From Euclidia mi (lineage: Eukaryota > Arthropoda > Insecta > Lepidoptera > Erebidae), in the NCBI GenBank assembly GCA_944739405.2, contig OX123199.2:2903898-2967897 (forward strand): a stretch of DNA of 64,000 nucleotides, given 5' to 3'. The position numbers and the translations under genes were made by a program. Shown piece by piece: positions 54,630 to 64,000 of this stretch. The notes under the pieces were generated by a model. It ran no database searches. It saw nothing but the letters and a program-made list of their open reading frames with translations, and was not told where the DNA came from. How positions within the stretch are numbered: position 1 is the first letter of the stretch; each line of letters opens with the position of its first letter.

Positions 54630-55102
54630 TTTTTATATATTAAATTTCAACAAAATCTGTTGTGCCGTTATAGCGTGAAAACGGAACATACATACATACA
54701 TAGACACTTTAACTTCGGGGTAACACATATCTACTTTCAGTCTCAAGTTGTGTGAAGACACTCCTGATTATTCTAAAGAGTCAGAAGCTCTATAGGGTAC
54801 AAAGTAACTCAGTCAGTATCCATGACAAATGTCAAAGCCATGTTTCAATAGGTACATGTCCAATATATATCTATACTATAATAAAACTGTAGAGGTGAAA
54901 AAGTCTGTACATTAAAGATATTTTGACGAAAATTAGCTAAAAAATCTAGGAAAATGCTAAAAAGCAATACTTGATGTTTTTTAGAATTTATGTCTGTCTG
55001 TCTTTCCTTTCCTTTCTCTTTATTGCTAAAGATCTCTAAAATGGCGAAATCGATTTCAATAAACTCACAATCATGTACAAAGGATACTCAAACCTTTAAA
55101 AT

Positions 55103-56079
55103 AGTATATGTTACATCACAATCGGTTGAGTGATTTTCGGTGTACAGCTTGACCTCTCCTTTGTACGTAGTCTCAAACAAAACCGGGATCATCCAAAACT
55201 GGTTATATGCCATCTACATGATATGGTGCCATCTATGATCATTATAAGTTTGTTAGTAAAAGAAAAGTTAGTCTAAATAGGTACCTTCAAAGTGTTTTAT
55301 GGCTACTTACCGATAGATAGATGTCACTATTTTCAAATAATTTTCTAGCAAAATAAATGTTTCTTGCAAATAAGACAATAATTATGTGTCGGGTTAATCT
55401 TTCTGTTATTAAAAAATAATAGAGTCAAAATTTATTACAATGTGCACTTAATTTAAACGGTCAATCTCATGTATTTCAAATTATTACATTTATTTATATA
55501 ATAGTTATATAATCATTTCATTATTATTTATTTTTAATGATAAATACAATGACTATAGATCCTTTTTTCAATAAATTGTCGATTAGTACATATTATTTTC
55601 TATCTCGGTCGGTTTGTATATGTAAACATAGATGGCGTTGACAAATGACGTCATTTTCTGAATGGTGGTGTTAAGATTCTCCGAGGATTGATCAGGTTCT
55701 CAGATAATTTGCTTTCGTCGTTGTTGGAATACTTGAATTGGGTATTTGACGTTACTTATGAGTTTATGATTGTTGAATGTTATCGTGTTTCGATGATTTC
55801 TTTCGTTCGTTCGTGTTCTGCTCTTATACAGGTGTCTCATTATTCCCAATTTCCCACTCCTCACGTCACGTACGTGGGAATCTCTGAGCGGGAGACTGAG
55901 CCCTGAATTCAGATACCTCTTGAATTACTCAACGGGGCTATCTTACTTTCGGCAGGGCTGGATAGTCGTAGTCCTGTGTGTATTTTCTAAATAAATCGCA
56001 GGGACAGACACTTGAAACAGCTGGAATCGACAACCGAACATGTTGTTTTTCACATGATCGGTGAAAATAATTTACATGT
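55103..56079. other. No gene recognised
   Basis: AT-rich, with a less AT-rich stretch at 55660-56000 that contains an AATAAA at 55991. A 72-codon frame there (55688-55906) has no known domain. An LTR or an exon is possible but unsupported. Confidence 0.3.
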
Positions 56080-56317
56080 TCTATGTATGGTAGTGAAAGT
56101 CGGGTATGGCAGAAGAGTCATGAAAGTAGAATAAATACTGTAGAAATGAGAGCACTGAGAAGTATGTGTGGCGTGTCTATGACCGACATAGTAAAGAATT
56201 GTGTGATACGAGAGTGGTGTGCGGTACAAGAAAATGTAGTGACAAGCATCAAGAAAGGCATGTTAAGATGGTTTGGACACACGGAGAGGATGGATGACGA
56301 AAGACTGACAAAGAAGA
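56080..56317 (+). pseudogene. RTE-like LINE, ORF2 C-terminal part (upstream piece)
   Basis: The frame encodes MYGSESRVWQKSHESRINTV, then MRALRSMCGV and MLRWFGHTERMDDERLTKKI. This is the region after the reverse transcriptase of an abundant lepidopteran LINE group that I take to be RTE-like. The element is 5'-truncated at about 56080. It is interrupted by another LINE and resumes at 57478. Confidence 0.65.
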
Positions 56318-56328
56318 TATAATAATAA
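56318..56328. repeat. Left target duplication of the R4/Dong-like LINE
   Basis: TATAATAATAA recurs at 57449-57459. Dong elements are known to insert in TAA repeats. Confidence 0.65.
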
Positions 56329-57448
56329 CAGTAGACAAATAACGACTCTCAGACAATATTTCTTTACTTAATCCGAAATATCTAGACTCCACAAAGCAAC
56401 TTCTCAAAATGATCAGAAATTTACTTCACTTTCTTTGAAATATACAAACGAACAAGATACTGAAAAACTGACAGACGATAAAACGAAGATTGCAGTATGG
56501 GCCCAAAAGTCACTACATGGAAGACATCGTCACGACCTATGCCACCAAAATGTCGACAAAGGAGCATCGAACGCATGGCTGAGCCAAGGCATACTCTTTC
56601 CAGAGACTGTGGGCTTCATGATCGCTATACAGGACCAAGTAATTGAAACTAGGAACTATAAAAAACATATAATTAAGAACTTACACTCTGACTCTTGCCG
56701 AAAATGTAATAGCTCCGCAGAAACAATACAACACATAACAGGCGCATGTAAGTCCGTAGTCCAAACGGATTACAAACATCAACATGATCAGATATCCAAT
56801 ATCGTACACCAAAAACTTGCACTACAATACAAATTCATAGACTTTATAACAGCCTACTATAGATATAACCCGGAAACAGTTTTAGAAAATTCTACTACCA
56901 AACTATACTTTGACCGAGCCATTCTCACTGATAGCAACGTCCATTATAATAGGCCTGATATCACCAAAATAAACAAGACTACTAATACATGACACCTCAT
57001 AGACATTGCCGTACCAAATACACATAACATCCAGAATACAATAGCAGAAAAACTCAGCAAATATCTTGAGCTTAAGGATGAAATAATATGACTATGGCAT
57101 CTATAAAAAGTAACTATTGTTCCTATTGTTCTTTCTACAACAGGAGTTATATATAAACAATTACCAGTCCCTTAAAACTTTAAACTTACCACCAAAAACC
57201 TACTACCTGTTACAAAAATCAGTAGTACTTAACACATGCAGACTGGTAAGAAAATTCCTACAATGCAAACCGGACAGTACACAACCGATAAACATTAATA
57301 CCGCCCACACCTTACAGCTTAACACTCAACCTATATCTGATGCTCACTTGGCTAATGCCCGTAACATCAGTCTGTCATCGGTTACTTAACCGAGAAACTA
57401 AAAGAAAAAAAAATAATAATCGTTTAATTCAGGTAATAGGTAAAAACC
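56329..57448 (+). pseudogene. R4/Dong-like LINE, C-terminal part with restriction-like endonuclease
   Basis: The main frame (56435-56992) has WLSQGILFPETVGFMIAIQD, a CRKCNS-x-H-x-C knuckle (ETIQHITGAC), then YFDRAILTD, HYNRPDITKI and, after an in-frame TGA, HLIDIAVPNTHN. The RPD...D-I-A pattern is the restriction-like endonuclease signature of R2/R4-type LINEs. A last frame (57117-57389) has LPPKTYYLLQKSVVLNTCRL and VRKFLQ. An A-rich, TAA-containing tail follows. The reverse transcriptase is absent (5' truncation), and stops make it inactive. Confidence 0.7.
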
Positions 57449-57459
57449 TATAATAATAA
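57449..57459. repeat. Right target duplication of the R4/Dong-like LINE
   Basis: TATAATAATAA is identical to 56318-56328. Confidence 0.65.
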
Positions 57460-57477
57460 ACGTATAAAAAATATATA

Positions 57478-57712
57478 AGGCAAGTGTGAATGGGACAGGA
57501 CGAAGGGGAAGACCTAGGCGGACGTTCTCTGATCAGATTGGAGACATCCTAAAAAAAGGACAGGTCAAAAGGACCCTAAACAAAAGAGCATGCATGAGAA
57601 ACTTGATGGGAGTGAATGAAGCAAGAGAGGTATCTCAGGATCGTTGCAAATGGCGTTCCATGGTCTCTGCCTACCCCTCCGGGAAACAGGCGTGAGTCTA
57701 TGTATCTATGTT
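57478..57712 (+). pseudogene. RTE-like LINE, extreme C-terminus and 3' end
   Basis: The frame resumes with GTGRRGRPRRTFSDQIGDIL, then RRACM-type KRACMRNLMGVNEAREV and CKWRSMVSAYPSGKQA-stop. The final codons and the bases after the stop (GGCGTGAGTCTATG) closely match the tail shared by S2 SINEs. The element ends a few bases after the stop, as is normal for RTE-type LINEs with very short 3' UTRs. Confidence 0.7.
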
Positions 57713-58229
57713 CGATGTGAAGGTGGTAAAACAGTTAATGTTGTGTATAAAGAAATTCTCTAACGATATATATTAGGTATATAATATACATATAAAAGAT
57801 ATAAATATTATATACCCTTGGCATAAATGTCATGCTAATTAAATTCCAACATTTACGCGAACGAAGTCGCGGGCACAGCTGGTTATCTATAAAAACCTTC
57901 GCATTTATAATTTTAGTAGGTAGAGAACATCGTTTCAGCCGTTTGAGCGTTATATATAATTATTAGTTTAGATATGCGAACAATGTTATCACCGTGCACA
58001 ATATGAACCAGTTATAATATATTAGTCTAGTGAATATGACAATATGTGTGATGTGACAGTACTGACAGATAGCACATGCGCAGCACTCAATTATTCGCGC
58101 ATGCGTTCTTGTTTCCAAGAGGAAACTTTCTGGCGTACAAACTTCTATCCTCCCTTCAATCCCTCCCAGTTTAATTTTTGCAACTTGTGGTAGCCTATGT
58201 CCGTCTCCATGGTCCAATTTATCTCTATA
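57713..58229. other. No gene; Helitron end fragment
   Basis: GCGAACGAAGTCGCGGGCAC near 57857 looks like a Helitron 3' palindrome. AT-rich sequence otherwise. Parts near 58045-58190 resemble sequence at 54410-54560 (GACAGTACTGACAGATA). Confidence 0.4.
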
Positions 58230-58436
58230 CTAGAGGACGCCAGCAGCTACGCCTGCATTTTTTTTAAATTTACCCGTTTTGGCCGATCCCGTCGGAATTT
58301 CGGGAAATCCCTTCTTAGTGCACCGTCACGGTCCCCAAGGAACATACATGCCAAATTTCAGCTTCCTGCGCCCAATAGTTTCGGCTGTAGCGTGTCTGTC
58401 AATCAGTCAGTAACGCAAGGATTTTATATATTAAGA
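58230..58436 (-). mobile_element. 207 bp mini-Helitron
   Basis: On the minus strand it starts TCTTAATATATAAAATCCTT at 58436 (A outside) and ends GCTGGCGTCCTCTAG at 58230 (T outside). It belongs to the same family as 34189-34399. Confidence 0.7.
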
Positions 58437-58924
58437 TTAAATTTCAACAAAATCGGTTCAGCCGTTTTCGCGTGAAAGGGGAACATACATACATACATAC
58501 AAACATACATATACACTTTCGAATTTATAATATTAGTAGGGATTAGTAGGGAGCAGGGATAATAATGCACAAGCCGTAGCTTCAAACGTAGCGCGATCTA
58601 CGCGAACGCTACGCGTGAGGACGCTACGGCTCGCGCTACAACAAATAAACGAATAATAAAATTTCAGTTCATTTCATATTTTGTTGTCATAATATTTTGT
58701 AACTGGGTTATAATAACAAGATGTTAACATTAAATTATGCATTGATTGTAATTAAATCTGTGTACGGAGTAACTGAACGCCAAAGCATGATTTTATTAAA
58801 ACTTTGAATAACAGCTGAGGACTTGCTGGTGCTGGCCGCCATGAAAAGTATATTCCTTTTTTTTAGCACCACGCCTATATCCCCAGATGGGTAGGGGTAA
58901 TATTTTTCATTTTTATTTATTTAT
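58437..58924. other. No gene recognised
   Basis: A CGTAGC/GCTACG-rich patch lies at 58575-58640. AT-rich otherwise. Confidence 0.35.
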
Positions 58925-59180
58925 AGTCTCACGCCTGTATCCCCGAAGGGTTAGGCAGTGGTGTTAATTTTACACCCACATTTCGCCATGAATTTAGGTT
59001 AGGTCCCACGTAATAGGGGCGAGCCTATTGCCGTTACTGGGCACATTGCCAATCAGGAATTGAGCATTAGGCATTGAAAATTAGGAATAACTCAGTAACT
59101 CACAAGTCCGGACCGGGAACGAGCAAGAGAACGCCCGACCAGCAGACGCATACGCTATCCAATGGACCACAGAGGCATTC
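58925..59180 (-). repeat. SINE family S2
   Basis: The minus strand has a tRNA-like head near 59176 (CCTCTGTGGTCCATTGG), a degraded B box, the S2 body with GCAATAGGCTCGCC and the ACCCTTCGGGGATACAGG tail. Confidence 0.7.
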
Positions 59181-59427
59181 AGAAAAGTATAAGTAATTGT
59201 TTATAAAATTGCCGCTCAGGCGATAATGCGTATAAATTTTCTTGAAATAGGTATACTTATTTTGGACAACTAATAAGAATAGTAATATTCTAAAGTAGTG
59301 ACCGCGCCTTGGCAATCGTAGCGTAGGACGCCCTACAGCTAGTTGTGTGACGATATACGCAAATTGGCTGGACACGAGAAGCCGAAAATTTAGCTCAGTA
59401 GCGCGCGATTTGAGAGGTAGACCTCTT

Positions 59428-59471
59428 TGCTAGTCCACTGCTGGACATAGATGTCCAGCAGTGGACTAGCA
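59428..59471. repeat. Perfect 21 bp palindrome
   Basis: TGCTAGTCCACTGCTGGACAT is followed by AG and its exact inverse. The sequence resembles the GTCCAGCAGTGGAC motif in S3 SINE tails. Confidence 0.85.
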
Positions 59472-59777
59472 CAGTTAGACAGCTAGCAGAGATAGAAGAT
59501 AATATGTGATGATGACGATACTGATATTGTTGTCTAGTAATGAGACTCACATGTCATAAGTAATACTTTCATGTAGTTATCATTTGGGATATCTTCGAAT
59601 ATGTCTAGAGATGCAACTCTGTTAATCTCCACTGTGACAAAATCTTAGTGTCTTAAACACCTCACCACATATAAAAATATTGACACTTATAAATGCCCAT
59701 AACTGTTATCTTATAAGCCAAAAAAATGTTTTTAAGGGCAGCAGACCAAACTTTCATTGCATGCTTAAAATAAATTG
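59472..59777. other. No gene recognised
   Basis: AT-rich spacer before the second duplication copy. Confidence 0.4.
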
Positions 59778-61488
59778 TGCTTCAAATAAATATTTTAATT
59801 TTGTCACATGCCTATATCTGGATTCCTCTATATAAACATAATTCTCCAAGGGAAATATTGAATTTAAATATTTACAAAGTCCCTACTTAAATTTACTGAT
59901 CATGGTATTGTAATGTATAGTATAAGGTATTTTCCATATTTATTGAATACATGATTAAATATTTTACCAGATAATACTAAAAACAAATAAAATCTCCAAA
60001 AATAACTTTAATGTTTGATGTTCGATTCACTTATGGAGACTAGAAAATCAACGCCTTAAATATTAACCACGGGCCAATTGAGGCAGTTAATTATAGTATT
60101 AATAGCAATGTATTAAATAAAACGGTATATTTGGATTAATTATTACTATGATATTAATGAGCCATATAAAAGTCAATAGTCCCCACACGGTGACCAAAAC
60201 TGCGCGTTTGCAATCTGCACATATCTTGCGAGAACATTATAGTACATTTCTTGACGATGTTTTATTAACCTTAAAGCTAGCCATCTGAGAGTTCTCCATA
60301 ATGTTCTCGAAAGACATGTTAAGTCTGTTAAGCCGCAGTTGGCCAGTGTGGTGGACTACTTTTCTCACAGTGAGATGAGGCCCGTGCCCCGCAGTGGGAC
60401 AGTATATATATATAGGGCTGATGATGATAATGAAAGCTAGTGATAATAAAAATATAATACGCACATAGCTTCAAAAAGTCATCGGCACCGAGAATTTGAA
60501 CCCGAGACTCTCTACATGGCAATCCATTTGGATTTTCCCTAGAATCACTAAATTTTGTTTTTCCAGGTAAACAACATGGACTTTCCGGACGATTTCTACA
60601 ATGATATTGACTTGCCGGACGATTTCTACAGCGTTCTCAATTCACTGCCTTCTGCGGGTCTAGAGTGAGTATCGAAAACCTTGCATAATTTTATTTCACA
60701 CCAGCTTTTGCCCGCGGCTTCGCGCGCGTTATATTTGGGGTTACATAAATCTCTTTTATTGTATGAATACGAAAAATATTTACTTTATTAAGACAATATA
60801 TATGAAGCGACAGTACTGACAGATACGATAGCACATGCGCAGCACTTAATTAACAGCGAATGCGTTCTTACTACCAACAGTTAGATTGGTGCCGTACAAA
60901 CTTTGACCCTCGCTACAATGCCTTCCAGGTTATTTTTTGCAACTAATGATAGCCTATGTCCGTCTCCATATTCCAATATATATCTATATTCAATTGCAAC
61001 AAAATCTGTTGTGCCGTTATAGCGTGAAAACGGAACATACATACATACATACATAGACACTTTCGAATTTATAATAATTAGTAGCTTGTGCCCGCGGCTT
61101 TTCGCGCGCGTTAACTTCGGGGTAACACATATCTACTTTCAGTCTCAAGTTATGTGAAGATACTCCTGATTATTCTAAAGAGTAAGAAGCTCTATTGGGT
61201 ACAAAGTAACTCGGTCAGTATCCATGACAAATGTCAAAGCCATGTTTCAATAGGTACATGTCCAATGTATATATATACTATAGTAAAACTGTAGAGGTGT
61301 AAAGGCTGTACATTAAAGATATTTTGACGAAAATTAGCTAAAAAATCTAGGAAAATGCTAAAAAGCAATACTTGATGTTTTTTAGAATTTATTTATGTCT
61401 GTCTTTCCCTATATTGCTAAAGATCTCTAAAATGGCGAAATTGATTTCAATAAACTTACACTCATGTACAAAGGATACCCAAACCTAT
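59778..61488 (+). repeat. Segmental duplication, copy 2 (about 1.7 kb)
   Basis: This is homologous to 53421-55102. It has an extra 20-odd bp near 60045 (AAATCAACGCCTTAAATATT), short microsatellites in place of the long AT runs, and an extra 'agtagcttgtgcccgcgg' segment near 61080. It ends near 61488, where a LINE fragment follows. Confidence 0.8.
60576..60664 (+). CDS. Candidate host-gene start exon, copy 2
   Basis: It has the same acceptor (TTTTGTTTTTCCAG at 60566), start codon, 89 nt length and GTGAGT donor (60665) as copy 1. One base differs in the coding part (CCT to TCT), changing one Pro of the LPPAGL motif to Ser. Both splice sites and the frame are kept even though the introns around it carry many indels. 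It could be an alternative exon, an inert copy, or the functional one. Confidence 0.45.
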
Positions 61489-61559
61489 AAAGCAGCGTCT
61501 CCTCATCAACTACATGCAGTATAGATGACTGCCTTCAGCTAATACGACCTATATATATG

Positions 61560-63725
61560 CCTACAGCTTAATATAAGAAGCAAATCAAAAAACTTTGACG
61601 AATTTATGTGCCTACTAGTAGCGCTTAAAATTAAATGCGACGTCCTTATTTTGACGGAATGTTGGCTGAAAAAAACTTTAACTGTTCCCTCACTGGAGGG
61701 TTATAAATCCCATCAACCAAACACCTTAATTAACCAGAATGACGGCATAGTAATATATGTTAAAGAAACCCTAAAATATAATATAACTGAACCAACTTTC
61801 GTTCATGCCAGTTGCCTCGTCTGTAACATTGAAAATAACTTATCTATTATCTCAATATATAGACCACCATCACAGCATAATTAAGAGAACTTCCTTAATA
61901 GCCTAGACAATACGCTCATCAACTTCAAGCAATACACGAACGCCACAATAATAGGAGACATCAATCTAAACATAGCTACCAACAACAGTGACGCGCGTTG
62001 TCAACAGTATTTAAATCTCACGGCTTTATATGGGTTTCTTCCAGTACATTTAATTCCAACACGTCGCAACAGTTGCTTAGATCACGTGCTCCTAAAATCA
62101 AATAATAGAGCAAAAACCCTAATTATACAGTCAACAATCACTGATCACTCACCGGTTCTTCTAAATTTGGAAATGACAGTCCCTAAAAACATCAAACCTA
62201 TATCATATAAAAAGGCGCAGTGAAGTTACACTGGTGCAATTAGTGATATAGAAAAATGTGACTACTCAGATATATATAGCATATTTGACCCCAACCAAGC
62301 TATGGAGACGTTACACAAAAAGTTGGCCAGTATTATACAAGTTAATACTACTTATCGACCTATACCCGCTAAATTAAGAATTATTAAACCGTGGATCACT
62401 AAGGGACTACTAAAATGCATACGAAACCGTGACGATATGCACAGGAAATATAACAAAGACCCTCAAAATTTAACTCTAAAATTAACATATCAACGATATC
62501 GCAACTTCTGTAACAATCTTCTAAAGAACCTTAAAACTGGTTATGAAACGAAAGTCTTCGTTCAAGCCAAAAACAACCCGAAGAAAACATGAGAAGCTAT
62601 ACGACAAGTGGCACACATAACAAAAAAGCACTCAACACCAACAGAGCTTCTAAAAATAAACACTACTCCATCTGAGTCGGTAGATATAGTTAATTACTTC
62701 TTCGCGAAAATAGGGAAAACGCTTGCAAGCAAAATTACACAACAATCTGTAACCCCCAACCGGTTAAACAACGTGCCCCCATTACGATCTGTGGCACTCC
62801 TGAAGACTGATGCAGAAGAAGTGGAGAGTATAATACAAGGGTGGCGTTCCGATAGTGCCTGTGGGTGGGACGATATCTCCCCTAAGCTCCTAAAGTCCGC
62901 GAGACATATACTATCTTCACCAATAACTCACATCTGTAACCTTGCTATCTTCCTAGATCTCTGAAAGGGGCAATCGTTCATCCTATATTTAAGTCAGGGG
63001 ACAGAGACAGTATCAACAATTATAGACCAATATCAGTCCTACCAGCCATTTTCAAAATTTTAGAGCGCATTATTTATAAACACCTTGCTTTTACTTTTTT
63101 TTATGTATTTCCTTTTATTTGTTAGTTATTTAATTATAGAAATTGTTGTTTTAATTTATGTGTAAATAGGCACTTAGTCATAGTTAGTTTTAACAACATT
63201 TATATTTAATTGTAGATTACCTCTTGTTCAATAAAATTAAATAAATATCCTTGCCAGTTACCAAAATAAAAACAAAATAATATCAGACAATCAATACGGT
63301 TTTAAAAAAGGTATTTCCACAGACGACGCTGTCAACACTTTATTAGACTATCTAGTTGATCAGATAGGTAAAAAAAAATGCCTAGGTAAATTTTTGGACC
63401 TCTCTGAGGCATTTGACACTGTCTCTATTCCTACCCTACTTAAGAAGCTGGAGCGTGTGGGGATTCGCAGAACTTGTTACGATCGAAACTTATTTTCGTA
63501 TTCAAAAAACTAAGGCCTTCTGCCCATATTGATATCTTGCATATGGTCTACAAGGCTTTAGGTGATTTGATTATAAACTACTGCATCACAGCCTGGAGAG
63601 GTGCCGCTAAAACATTAATCATCCAGGCTGAACGCGCTGTTCTGAAAGTTATTATGGGAAAACCTTTCAGATTCCCCACACAGGAATTATACGCTGAATT
63701 TAACGTGCTTACAGTACGCTAACTG
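61560..63725 (+). pseudogene. Decayed APE-type LINE ORF2
   Basis: The endonuclease part has ILTECWL (about 61650), SIIS-IYRPPSQ (61850), IGDINLNI (61950), SCLDHVLLKS and TDHSPVLL (62140). The linker reads IKPWITKGLLKCIRNRD and the RT N-terminus NYRPISVLPAIFKILERI (63020). It continues with ISDNQYGFKKGIST (63280) and FLDLSEAFDTVSIPTLLKKL (63400), then jumps to a C-terminal piece (HMVYKALGDLIINYCITAWR). The YADD region is deleted. Stops, frameshifts and a 160 bp insertion confirm decay. It could be CR1-, L2- or Jockey-related. Confidence 0.7.
63089..63248 (+). repeat. Short insertion in the LINE, flanked by CCTTGC
   Basis: A 160 bp AT-rich segment is flanked by CCTTGC at 63083-63088 and 63249-63254 and interrupts the RT. 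It ends CAATAAAATTAAATAAATAT, like a retroposed 3' UTR with a poly(A) signal. The LINE frame continues on the other side. Confidence 0.5.
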
Positions 63726-63905
63726 TATTGCCTTCACACAGTAATGAAAAAACACGCCATATCATTACAAGAAACTAGCCATCAGCAACTCGCCAGGAGA
63801 CCCAAACCAATATGAGACATATTGGTTTAGGTCTCACTTAAACCACACTCGCACTATTCAAGTGTACTGCTATATAACATTATTCACAAGAAGCTACAAA
63901 TACAC
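63726..63905. other. LINE flank with a small hairpin
   Basis: AAACCAATATG, AGA and its inverse form an 11 bp stem near 63807-63831. No gene is seen. Confidence 0.4.
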
Positions 63906-63906
63906 A

Positions 63907-63907
63907 C

Positions 63908-64000
<93 letters not shown>
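63907..64000. repeat. (CA)n microsatellite at window end
   Basis: CA repeats run to the window edge with one AA interruption near 63951. Confidence 0.95.

Larger units (their letters stand above)
53421..55102 (+). repeat. Segmental duplication, copy 1 (about 1.7 kb)
   Basis: This block is homologous to 59778-61488 in the same orientation, with a few per cent substitutions and several indels. It starts TGCTTCAAATAAATATTTTA in both and ends near CAAACCT-TAAA. It contains an S1 SINE piece, the short coding exon, two (AT)n microsatellites and a Helitron-like 5' end (TCTATACTATAATAAAACTG). Confidence 0.8.

Noticed and set aside
55688..55906. 72-codon frame near a poly(A) signal as a small gene
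   Set aside because: No homology recognised and no promoter or splice context. An AATAAA alone is expected by chance in AT-rich DNA.

Overview
This 64 kb window looks like an AT-rich, transposon-dense stretch of a lepidopteran (moth or butterfly) nuclear genome. The evidence is the set of dispersed repeats typical of that order: tRNA-derived SINEs whose tails read like CTGCCTACCCCTTCGGGG or GGCTGATGATGATGA, Helitrons that begin TCTATAC or TCCTACTA and end in CTAG, PHD-finger LINEs and R1-clade LINEs. No cellular protein-coding gene is complete here. Almost every long reading frame is a mobile element or a remnant of one.

Layout. 1-3.1 kb: Helitron copy A (minus), cut by the window edge and inserted into a Penelope-like element (3.1-4.3 kb) that is present as two head-to-head GIY-YIG endonuclease halves. 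4.6-8.4 kb: a rearranged errantivirus-type LTR element with a tRNA-Ser primer site and gag on plus, env on minus and no pol; its env is split by a 2.15 kb Helitron (D) that carries a nine-unit, 111 bp minisatellite. 8.8-11.3 kb: SINE debris. 11.4-15.2 kb: Helitron copy B (plus). 15.2-19.5 kb: SINE and MITE debris and a 48 bp hairpin. 19.56-25.98 kb: a nested pair, in which a nearly intact PHD-finger LINE (ORF1 334 aa, ORF2 947 aa) sits inside a 5'-truncated R1-clade LINE that still has 15 bp target-site duplications. 27.0-28.3 kb: remnant of a Mutator-transposase/YqaJ-nuclease gene. 30.2-34.0 kb: Helitron copy C (minus), forming a large inverted pair with B. 34-45 kb: MITEs, SINEs and a foldback element with 158 bp tandem units. 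45.6-61.5 kb: the best candidate for a host gene, with an ATG-less, GC-richer first exon carrying Inr and DPE promoter motifs, and a short coding exon present twice because a 1.7 kb segment was duplicated. 56.1-57.7 kb: an R4/Dong-like LINE inside an RTE-like LINE. 61.5-63.7 kb: a decayed APE-type LINE. The window ends in a CA microsatellite.

Main inferences. The three Helitron copies share two SINE passengers at the same internal sites, so they multiplied after capturing them and after losing coding capacity. One SINE family has a tail that matches the last codons of the RTE-like LINE in this window, which suggests that LINE lineage mobilised it. The duplicated start exon (45.7 kb promoter, exons at 54.2 and 60.6 kb) is the most interesting host biology. 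I could not identify its gene. All family calls are from reading the sequence by eye; no database search was run.
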